Shown here one piece after another: positions 9,266 through 16,868 of a stretch of DNA of 64,000 nucleotides; position 1 is the stretch's first letter, and each line of letters begins with the position of its first letter. The stretch lies in NCBI GenBank assembly GCA_947626995.1, contig CANQUI010000001.1, positions 1 to 64,000 on the forward strand. The letters run 5' to 3'. This stretch comes from an uncultured Eisenbergiella sp. (GTDB taxonomy: Bacteria > Bacillota > Clostridia > Lachnospirales > Lachnospiraceae). The notes under the pieces were generated by a model, which was not told the origin of the DNA, did no database searches, and was given only the letters and a program-made list of their open reading frames with translations. Position numbers and translations under genes: made by a program.

Positions 9266-9481
9266 ATGACGCAGGAAGAAATGGTGGCCGACATTTTAAA
9301 CCATCTGGACAGGGAAACAAAGCTGGGCGCCGCCCGCATGAGCGTGGAAATGCAGCCCGGACGCGCCGGGAGCAAAGAGATTTCCCATAAATGCTGCCAT
9401 GCGTACGGACGGCCTGCCAGCGAGACGGTGGCGCTTCTGGACATGTATACGGATCTTTGCGCGCCAAAAGCGGAACCGTGA
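9266..9481 (+). CDS. small hypothetical protein (71 aa)
   Basis: ATG preceded by GAAAGGAGAA; MTQEEMVADILNHLDRETKLGAARMSVEMQPGRAGSKEISHKCCHAYGRP... Confidence 0.55.
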   Translation: MTQEEMVADILNHLDRETKLGAARMSVEMQPGRAGSKEISHKCCHAYGRPASETVALLDMYTDLCAPKAEP

Positions 9482-9488
9482 GGGACGC

Positions 9489-10490
9489 TTAAGCGTCCTG
9501 CGGTCTGTCGGGAGAACATACTTCATTTTCCAAAGCCTCCTTTTTTGCATAGGAAAGGAGGTTTTTGACCGTGACGGCGGCAATGGCCGAAAGGGCTTCC
9601 CGCGTCAGAAACGCCTGATGGGAAGTGACGATCACGTTGGGCATGGTGATGAGCCGGGCGAGAATATCGTCGTTTACGATATGGCCGGAAAAATCCTCAA
9701 AAAACAGATCGGATTCCTCCTCATAGACGTCAAGGCAGGCCGCGCCGATCCGACGGTCTTTAATGCCGGCCAAAAGATCTTCCGAGTCGATCAGCGCGCC
9801 CCGGGAGGTGTTGATGATCACCACGCCCTTTTTCATTTTGGCGATGCTGTTTTTGCCGATCAGATGCACGGTTTCGGCGGTCAGCGGACAGTGCAGGGAA
9901 AGGATGTCGCTTTCGCGAAACAGCCGGTCCAGATCGGTGTAGGAGACTCCGTCGATCCGGGCGGGGTATTTGTCATAGGCCAGGATTTTCATACCGAATC
10001 CTTTGCACAGATCGATAAAGACCCGCCCGATCTTTCCCGTGCCGATCACTCCCACCGTTTTGCCGTGCAGATCGAATCCGGTCAGACCGGTCAGACTGAA
10101 ATTAAAATCCTTTGTGCGGATATAAGCCTTGTGGATGCGGCGGATGGAGCAAAGCAGCATGGCCATGGCGTGTTCCGCCACGGCGTAGGGAGAATAGGCG
10201 GGGACGCGGACGATCCGGATCCGGTTTCGGGCGGCAGAAAGATCCACATTGTTGTAGCCTGCGCAGCGCAGGGCGATCAGCCCGATTCCTAAGGCGCACA
10301 GCCGGTCGATGACCGCAGCGTTTAAGTCGTCATTGACAAACACGCACACGGCGTCCGCGCCTTTTGCCAGATCCGCCGTATCCTCGTTCAGCTTTGTCTC
10401 ATAGAAATGAAAGTGCAGCCCGTCTTTGCCGTCGTAGGGCTCAAAGGCCTGCCTGTCGTATTCTTTCGTGTCAAAAAAAGCGATCTTCAT
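9489..10490 (-). CDS. D-2-hydroxyacid dehydrogenase (D-lactate dehydrogenase-like)
   Basis: MKIAFFDTKEYDRQAFEP...VGVIGTGKIGRVFIDLCKGFGMKILAYD...NTSRGALIDSEDLL; start set at the internal ATG. Confidence 0.85.
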   Translation of the reverse strand: MKIAFFDTKEYDRQAFEPYDGKDGLHFHFYETKLNEDTADLAKGADAVCVFVNDDLNAAVIDRLCALGIGLIALRCAGYNNVDLSAARNRIRIVRVPAYSPYAVAEHAMAMLLCSIRRIHKAYIRTKDFNFSLTGLTGFDLHGKTVGVIGTGKIGRVFIDLCKGFGMKILAYDKYPARIDGVSYTDLDRLFRESDILSLHCPLTAETVHLIGKNSIAKMKKGVVIINTSRGALIDSEDLLAGIKDRRIGAACLDVYEEESDLFFEDFSGHIVNDDILARLITMPNVIVTSHQAFLTREALSAIAAVTVKNLLSYAKKEALENEVCSPDRPQDA

Positions 10491-10614
10491 ATCCTTTTCC
10501 TTTCCCTGTCTGAAATAAACGGTTTTGAGTTGACCCTTACAGTATGTGCATTTTCGGTACGGCTGCATACGTCCGGACGTTCTTTTTTTGCAAAGAAACG
10601 CGCAGGTAAGGCGG

Positions 10615-10643
10615 TTGCAAAGGATTTTCGGATATGATATGAT
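10615..10643 (+). promoter_or_regulatory. sigmaA-type promoter for the pseB-like gene
   Basis: TTGCAA - 17 nt - TATGAT. Confidence 0.5.
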
Positions 10644-10697
10644 AAAGCAGATAAGGACCCGCCCTGGACAGAGGGCGTGGTGAAAGGAGACGGCTTC

Positions 10698-11702
10698 ATG
10701 TTATTGGACGATAAGGTCATTTTGATTACAGGCGGAACCGGCAGCTTCGGCAAGTGTTTTACCAGATATGTGATGGAGCATTTTCATCCCCGCAAGGTGA
10801 TTATTTATTCCCGGGACGAGTTCAAGCAGTGGATGATGCAGAGCGAATTCAAAGCGTATGAGGACCGGCTGCGTTTCTTTATCGGGGACGTGCGCGATCC
10901 GGAACGTCTGCGCCGCGCCTTCGACGGGGTGGACTACGTGATTCACGCGGCGGCCCTAAAGCAGGTGCCCGCCTGCGAATACAACCCCAACGAGGCCATC
11001 AAGACGAACATCCACGGCGCCATGAATATCATCGAGGCGGCGCTGGATACCGGCGTAAGGAAGGTGGTGGCGCTCTCCACCGACAAGGCGGTCAACCCGG
11101 TGAATCTGTACGGCGGTACGAAGCTGGTCAGCGATAAGCTGTTTATCGCGGCCAATGCCTATGTGGGAAATAAGGACGTGAATTTCTCCATCGTCCGTTA
11201 CGGCAACGTGGCGGGCAGCCGGGGTTCCATCATTCCGGTCTTTCATCAAATCGCCCAAAGCGGCGGCAGAAAGCTGCCCATTACCGATCCCAGAATGACC
11301 CGGTTTTGGATCAGTCTGGAGCAGGGCGTGGAGCTGGTGATCAAGGCGCTGGAGGAAGCCAGGGGCGGCGAAACGTTTATCAGCAAGATCCCTTCCTTTA
11401 AGGTCACGGATCTGGCTGAGGCCATTCTTCCCGGCTGCGAGCTGGAAGTGATCGGCATCCGTCCCGGGGAGAAGCTGCATGAGATCATGGTGACGCCGGA
11501 AGACTCCTTCCATACCTATGAGTATGAAAAACACTTTATCGTCTATCCGCAGATGACCTGGAACAACAAGCAGCAGCCCGACCAAAGGGGCAAAAAGGTA
11601 AAAGAGGGATTTTCTTACAGCTCCGGCAACAATACCGAATGGCTGTCCGTGGAGGATATCCGCAGGCTGCTTGGGAAAATGAATTTGGAATCCAAATCAT
11701 GA
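10698..11702 (+). CDS. pseB: UDP-N-acetylglucosamine 4,6-dehydratase (PseB/FnlA/CapE-type SDR)
   Basis: ILITGGTGSFGKCFTRYV; STDKAVNPVNLYGGTK (Y-x3-K); C-terminal EGFSYSSGNNTEWLSVEDIRRLL; GAAAGGAG RBS. Confidence 0.8.
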   Translation: MLLDDKVILITGGTGSFGKCFTRYVMEHFHPRKVIIYSRDEFKQWMMQSEFKAYEDRLRFFIGDVRDPERLRRAFDGVDYVIHAAALKQVPACEYNPNEAIKTNIHGAMNIIEAALDTGVRKVVALSTDKAVNPVNLYGGTKLVSDKLFIAANAYVGNKDVNFSIVRYGNVAGSRGSIIPVFHQIAQSGGRKLPITDPRMTRFWISLEQGVELVIKALEEARGGETFISKIPSFKVTDLAEAILPGCELEVIGIRPGEKLHEIMVTPEDSFHTYEYEKHFIVYPQMTWNNKQQPDQRGKKVKEGFSYSSGNNTEWLSVEDIRRLLGKMNLESKS

Positions 11703-12730
11703 AACTGAGCGTGATCGTGCCGGTCTATAATATGGCGGCGGAAGGAAAACTGGAGTATTGTCTGGAATCGTTGGTGCATCAGACGCTGGAAGACTATGAG
11801 ATCATCGGGGTGGACGACGCGTCCACGGATGATTCCTATGAGATCCTGCGGCGGTATGAACGGCTGTATCCGCAGAAGGTACGGGCCGCGCGCTCCGAGG
11901 TCAATTTACGGCAGGGAGGCGCGAAAAATATCGGACTGTCTCTGGCGCAGGGCGAGTGGATCGGCTTTATCGACAGCGACGACTGGATCGCGCCGGACAT
12001 GTATGAAAGGCTGCTAAAAAGAGCGGAGGAGACCGGCGCGGATATGGCGGGCTGCGATTATCAGCTGACCTGGGAACACAGTATGGCACCGGGACAGGCG
12101 GTGGCAAACGGGAAAACGGAACAAAGCGGCGTTTTGACAAAAGAAAAGTACCGTTCTTTGATCCTGGACGGCGGCAGCCTGGTGGTCAAGATCTACCGCA
12201 GGGAGATTTTTTTTCGGTCCGGCCTGCGGTTCCCCGAACATATTTTTTATGAGGACAACGCCATTGCCGCGGCTGTGATGCTGCAGGCCAGGCATTATGA
12301 ATATCTTCCGGAACCTTTGTATTACTATTATCAGCATGGCGGTTCCACCGTACACACCATCTCCCGGAAACGATGCGAGGACCGGATGGAAGCGGCCAGG
12401 GGCATTGTGCGGGAAGCAAAACGGCTGGGCTTTTTTTCGGAGTACAGGACAGAACTGTGTTTTTCGTTTACGGTGCTGTTCTATGTGAATACGCTGTTTT
12501 CCTATATGGTGGGAAAAGGGCGCAAGTCCCCGGGATTTGTCCGGAAGATGGGAAAAGAAATGCGGGAGACTTTTCCGGATTTTCAGACCAATCCCTACTA
12601 CAGGGAGCGGATTCATCCGGAGGAGAAAAAGCTGATCGCCATGCAGCAAAAATCCACGCTGTTTTTTTGGGCATATTATAAGCTGCTGTGGGCGTATCGC
12701 AATTTCAGAGCGAAACGGCGCGCGGCATGA
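11699..12730 (+). CDS. glycosyltransferase family 2
   Basis: MKLSVIVPVYNMAAEGKLEYCLESLVHQTLEDYEIIGVDDASTDDSYEIL; overlaps the pseB stop. Confidence 0.85.
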   Translation: MKLSVIVPVYNMAAEGKLEYCLESLVHQTLEDYEIIGVDDASTDDSYEILRRYERLYPQKVRAARSEVNLRQGGAKNIGLSLAQGEWIGFIDSDDWIAPDMYERLLKRAEETGADMAGCDYQLTWEHSMAPGQAVANGKTEQSGVLTKEKYRSLILDGGSLVVKIYRREIFFRSGLRFPEHIFYEDNAIAAAVMLQARHYEYLPEPLYYYYQHGGSTVHTISRKRCEDRMEAARGIVREAKRLGFFSEYRTELCFSFTVLFYVNTLFSYMVGKGRKSPGFVRKMGKEMRETFPDFQTNPYYRERIHPEEKKLIAMQQKSTLFFWAYYKLLWAYRNFRAKRRAA

Positions 12731-12735
12731 CGCGT

Positions 12736-13806
12736 TCAGGACGCCGGCGATTCGCCGGCGTCCTGCGTCAGTGCTTCCGCAATCCGGTCCGCTCCCGCGC
12801 CGTCCACGGTCAGCCGCATGCGAAGGGAGCGTTCCCGGCGCTGATCGGGGTCCCGCGCCAGATCGGACAGCGCATGGCAGGCGTGATCCAAAAAAGAAGG
12901 GTTGTCGCGGATATCGCCCACATAGGGGATCAGCCCCCTGTCGTGAAACGCGCGCGCGCTGTGAATCTGGTTGTCCGCCATGCTGTAGCACACGGACGGG
13001 ACGCCTACGGCGCACAGCTCCTGCAGCGTGGTGCCCGCGGCGGAGAAGGCCAGGTCACATTCCGCCATCAGGGCGGCCATATCCGACACGTTTTCATGCA
13101 AAATCACCCGGTTTTGACGCTGCGCCAGCGCCGTCAGCGCGCTGCGGTCGGCGTGCAAAGGGCCGGTGAGCACATGGAAACGGCAGTCTGGCCAGTCCGG
13201 CGACGGCAGCAGCCGCCGGACCAGCTTTTGGGCGATGCCAAACGGATCGGTGCCGCCGGTGGAAAGAAAAACATCCTTTACCTGATTCCAGACCCTATAA
13301 TGACTTTGGGAAAACTGTCTGCGCAGCGGGGTATAGGCGCAGCCGCCAAGCACCCGTCTGGCGCTTTTGTAAAAGGCCGTATCCACCGCCGGATCGTAGT
13401 TGATCACCAGATCCGCCGGATAATCGAAAGCCTGCAGATCATCCAGAACCGCCACCCGGCATTTTTGCCCCAGGGCGGACAGATAGGACGGGGTGACAAA
13501 GTAGGAGTCCACCAGCAGACAGGAGATGGGATGGGTGGCAAGGATCCCGGTCAGAGTGGGGATTTCCCGGTCCAGATCCCGGTAATCCGTCTGCAGATGA
13601 AGGATGGGAAAGTCGCGGCGGGCCAGTTCGGCTTCCGACATCATCTTGCGCAAAAGCGCGATGGATTCTTCATCGGAAACCACAAATACCGGCCGGGCCT
13701 CCCGGCGTTTTAAGGCTCTGGCAATGGAAAGACAGCGCATCAGGTGGCCGGTGGCAATTTCCTGGTTGCCGTCGGCGCGGATATAAATTATCGGATGAGA
13801 TCCCAT
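12736..13806 (-). CDS. pseG: UDP-2,4-diacetamido-2,4,6-trideoxy-beta-L-altropyranose hydrolase (PseG-like)
   Basis: IIYIRADGNQEIATGHLMRCLSIARAL...VFLSTGGTDPFGIAQKL...AAGTTLQELCAVGVPSV; adjacent to pseI/pseF-like genes. Confidence 0.8.
   Translation of the reverse strand: MGSHPIIYIRADGNQEIATGHLMRCLSIARALKRREARPVFVVSDEESIALLRKMMSEAELARRDFPILHLQTDYRDLDREIPTLTGILATHPISCLLVDSYFVTPSYLSALGQKCRVAVLDDLQAFDYPADLVINYDPAVDTAFYKSARRVLGGCAYTPLRRQFSQSHYRVWNQVKDVFLSTGGTDPFGIAQKLVRRLLPSPDWPDCRFHVLTGPLHADRSALTALAQRQNRVILHENVSDMAALMAECDLAFSAAGTTLQELCAVGVPSVCYSMADNQIHSARAFHDRGLIPYVGDIRDNPSFLDHACHALSDLARDPDQRRERSLRMRLTVDGAGADRIAEALTQDAGESPAS
12737..12765. terminator. strong inverted repeat, probable bidirectional transcription stop between convergent genes
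   Basis: CAGGACGCCGGCGA-T-TCGCCGGCGTCCTG, 14-bp perfect arms, embedded in the 3' end of the pseG-like gene; no U-tract. Confidence 0.5.
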
Positions 13807-14840
13807 GACAGCGGCGTCCCCTTTCCGATGGCGCAGGCGGCCTTCTTGGTGAGAATTTCTTCGTAGTACACAGGGGCAAGTCCCAGATTGGGCCGGATGG
13901 AGCGTACATTTTCCGGCGTGAAGGGCTCTCCGGGCGCCATGTCCTTTACCACAAAGAGGGAACGGGCGTCCTTTCGCTCCGCTTTTTGCACTTTGGTAAG
14001 GCGGTATGCGTCGCTGCCCAGCGCCTTTTCCAGAATACGGATGTTGTCCACCATTTCCTTAAATTCCGCCGGTTCCATGGAAAAGGAACCGTCGGGGCCG
14101 CCGTCTGCGCGGCGCAGGGTCAGATGCTTTTCGATCATGCGGGCGCCCAGGCAGACGGATCCTATGGCGGTGGCGATGCCCATGGTGTGATCGGAAAGGC
14201 CCATGAGACAGTCAAAGGCAGTGTGCAGCGTGGGAATCACCCGCAGGTTTACGTCTTCGTAGGGAGTGGGGTAACCGGAAACGCATTTTAACAGGATCAC
14301 ATCCTCGTTCCCTTCTTCCTGGCAGACCGCCAGGGCCCGCTCAATATCGGCAAGCCGCGCGATGCCGGTGGCGAAGATCATGGGTTTGTGAAGCCGCGCG
14401 GCATACCGGATCAGCGGGAGATCGGTGATCTCGTAGGAGGCGATTTTCACGGCGGGCATATCCAGCTCTGCCATAAAATCCACGGCCGTAGGATCAAAAG
14501 GGGAGGAGAAACAGAGCAGCCCCAGTTTTTTGGCCTCCTCCATCAGCTTCGGATGCCATTCCCAGGGCGTCTGCGCCCGGCTGTAAAGCTGGTGATAGGT
14601 GGCGCCGTCCCAGAGCGTGCCGCCGGAGATGGAAAAATACGGCGCGTCGCCGTCAAAGGTGATGGAGTCGGGCGTAAAGGTCTGCAGTTTGACGGCGTTG
14701 GCGCCGGCTTCTTTGGCGGCATGCAGGATGCGCACGGCCCGGTCATAATCCTGCAGATGGTTCGCGGACATTTCCGCCACGATAAAGACGGGGGAATCGT
14801 TCGCAATGCGTGTGTGGCCCAGATAAATTTCCTGATTCAT
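13788..14840 (-). CDS. pseI: pseudaminic acid synthase (NeuB family, PseI-like)
   Basis: VFIVAEMSANHLQDYDRA...ANAVKLQTFTPDSITF...GTLWDGATYHQLYSRAQTPWEWHPKL; C-terminal SAF region RSIRPNLGLAP. Confidence 0.85.
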   Translation of the reverse strand: MNQEIYLGHTRIANDSPVFIVAEMSANHLQDYDRAVRILHAAKEAGANAVKLQTFTPDSITFDGDAPYFSISGGTLWDGATYHQLYSRAQTPWEWHPKLMEEAKKLGLLCFSSPFDPTAVDFMAELDMPAVKIASYEITDLPLIRYAARLHKPMIFATGIARLADIERALAVCQEEGNEDVILLKCVSGYPTPYEDVNLRVIPTLHTAFDCLMGLSDHTMGIATAIGSVCLGARMIEKHLTLRRADGGPDGSFSMEPAEFKEMVDNIRILEKALGSDAYRLTKVQKAERKDARSLFVVKDMAPGEPFTPENVRSIRPNLGLAPVYYEEILTKKAACAIGKGTPLSWDLIR

Positions 14841-14842
14841 CC

Positions 14843-15547
14843 TCAGCGTTTCCTTTCCTCAGACATTTCCGTCATTTTCTGATATTTCAGTTCCGCGACG
14901 GCCCAGTCCTGCAGGGTATCGATATCCTGCACTTCCATTTCCGGCAGGATCAAAGGGATCATGTCGGCGGTATCCGTAGTGCCCTCCCGCAAAAACGCGT
15001 CGGTGCGGCAGGCGTAAAACTGGCCGCAGTCATGATAGACGGTCTCCAGATCCTGACTGCGGGCGGAGGCGTATTGGGGCCACCGGTATGAGAGGCGTCC
15101 CTCTTTGCTTAAGACCAGTCCGCGCTGCACCGGATAGGAAAAGGGCACCACGGGCATGACCGAATCGGCATCCTTTAGCATCTCCATGGCGGTCCGCAGT
15201 TTTTGCGCCGTGACAAAGGGAGCGGTAGGATAAATACAGCAGAAACGGTCGAAGGTTTTGCCCAGTTTTTCATAGGAAGCAAGGACTTCCCGGATCACGT
15301 CGTCCGTGGAAGCGTAGTCGTCAGCGGCAGCGTCGCTTCGCAGGAAGGGAACCTGGGCGCCCGCCCGCCGGGAAATTTCCGCGATGGCGGGATCGTCGGT
15401 GGAGACCATGACTTCCGCAAAGATCCCGGAAGAGAGCGCCGCCTGAATCGAATATTCGATAATCGGTTTTCCGTTAAAAGGGCGGATATTCTTTTTGGGG
15501 ATCCGTTTGCTCTTTCCCCGGGCGGTGATGATGGCGAGGGCTGACAT
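14843..15547 (-). CDS. pseF: pseudaminic acid cytidylyltransferase (NeuA/PseF-like)
   Basis: AIITARGKSKRIPKKNIRPFNGKPIIEYSIQAAL...MVSTDDPAIAEISRRAGAQVPFLRS. Confidence 0.85.
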   Translation of the reverse strand: MSALAIITARGKSKRIPKKNIRPFNGKPIIEYSIQAALSSGIFAEVMVSTDDPAIAEISRRAGAQVPFLRSDAAADDYASTDDVIREVLASYEKLGKTFDRFCCIYPTAPFVTAQKLRTAMEMLKDADSVMPVVPFSYPVQRGLVLSKEGRLSYRWPQYASARSQDLETVYHDCGQFYACRTDAFLREGTTDTADMIPLILPEMEVQDIDTLQDWAVAELKYQKMTEMSEERKR

Positions 15548-15583
15548 AGTGTTCCTCCTGCAGGGTGATTTTTTGATGGACTT

Positions 15584-15611
15584 ATTATAGCATAGTTTTT
15601 TTATTGTGCAA
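15584..15611 (-). promoter_or_regulatory. promoter of the pseF-pseI-pseG operon
   Basis: Reverse strand TTGCAC - 16 nt - TATAAT. Confidence 0.5.
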
Positions 15612-15694
15612 AGAGAGGGAAAGGGAGTATACTGGTCTGGAACCGTTCGCCGGGGAAGGGAAACGAAAATACCGGAGAAAAACCGCGGGAATAT

Positions 15695-15723
15695 TTGTAA
15701 TTATCCCTGTTTCATGGTAAGAT
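15695..15723 (+). promoter_or_regulatory. candidate promoter for the GT52-like gene and downstream operon
   Basis: TTGTAA - 17 nt - TAAGAT. Confidence 0.35.
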
Positions 15724-15779
15724 AAGAAAACAAAAACAGGCGGCGGCAAAAATGGCGGCGCCTGCAGGGAGACTGGAAA

Positions 15780-16850
15780 ATGAAAGAGCGGATCTATATC
15801 TGCCATACCTACTATCATGTCTATGTGACCTGTTTAAAGGAGCTTACGCTCCCGGCATCCATGCGGGGGCAGGCCACGCTGGTTTTAAGCACCCTGTCCA
15901 ACGATTTCGGGAATCTGAAAAACCGGGCGGAAAAAAGCGGGCTGTTTGAGGCGGTGCTCATGTTTGAGGAAAAACGGGCCGAGTCCTTCCCGCAGCTGGA
16001 CCGGTACCGGGCGGATCACGGGAATCTGGTGGCGAACCTGTTTTCCCGGATGCGTTTTACCAAGCTTTTGGGAAAGCTTCAGGAGCCGTATGTTCCGGTG
16101 AATTTCAAGGAATACGGAGATATTTATGTGTTCTGTGATTCCGATCCCATCGGCTATTATCTGAATGAGAAAAGGATCCCTTATCATGCGCTGGAGGACG
16201 GGCTGGACTGTATCTGTTATTACGATACGGCCCGCTACGACAACCGCGGGCATTTTAAGCTGAAGGCGTTTCTTGCCGCCCACAACCTGATCTTTATTCA
16301 AAACGGGTACAGCAAATACTGTCTGGACATGGAAGTGAACAATACCTCGATCCTGAAATATCCGTGCCCGAAATATATCGAGCAGCCCCGGGAGGTGCTG
16401 GTACGGCGGCTGACGCAGCGGGATAAGGACGTGATCCTGCGTATTTTCCTGGAGGATACGGACAGGCTGTTGCAACAGCTCAAAAGCGGCGCCCATCATG
16501 AGAATAAGGTGCTGGTGCTGTCAGAGCCTCTCTGCGATCTGACCGTGCGCAGACAGATCTTTGCGGATATTATCGCAGCGTACGGACAGGACGCCCAGGT
16601 GCTCATCAAGCCCCACCCCAGAGATGTGCTGGATTATAAAAAAGAATTTCCCCAATATCTTGTGCTGGACGGCATGTTCCCCATGGAGATCCTGAATTTT
16701 GTGGAGGGGCTGGAGTTTGAAAAGGTGGTGTCGGTCTATACGGTGACGGATTCCATTCATTTTGCAAAGGAGAAGATTTTTCTGGGCGACGACTTCATGG
16801 ACCGGTATGAAAATCCGGAGGCGCACCGGTTCAATGAAAAGATCGAATAG
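15780..16850 (+). CDS. GT52 / polysialyltransferase-like glycosyltransferase (candidate nonulosonate transferase)
   Basis: MKERIYICHTYYHVYVTCLKE N-terminus, CDSDPIGYYLNEKRIPYHALEDGLDC, VLIKPHPRD, VVSVYTVTDSIHF: GT52-family style motifs. Confidence 0.65.
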   Translation: MKERIYICHTYYHVYVTCLKELTLPASMRGQATLVLSTLSNDFGNLKNRAEKSGLFEAVLMFEEKRAESFPQLDRYRADHGNLVANLFSRMRFTKLLGKLQEPYVPVNFKEYGDIYVFCDSDPIGYYLNEKRIPYHALEDGLDCICYYDTARYDNRGHFKLKAFLAAHNLIFIQNGYSKYCLDMEVNNTSILKYPCPKYIEQPREVLVRRLTQRDKDVILRIFLEDTDRLLQQLKSGAHHENKVLVLSEPLCDLTVRRQIFADIIAAYGQDAQVLIKPHPRDVLDYKKEFPQYLVLDGMFPMEILNFVEGLEFEKVVSVYTVTDSIHFAKEKIFLGDDFMDRYENPEAHRFNEKIE

Positions 16851-16868
16851 AGAGAGGTCCGTTTTACA

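Noticed and set aside
9399-10292. 297-aa + strand ORF
   Set aside because: Antisense to the 2-hydroxyacid dehydrogenase, whose NAD-binding motifs are clear.
12688-13713. 341-aa + strand ORF
   Set aside because: Overlaps the well-supported PseG-like gene on the minus strand and carries no recognisable motif.
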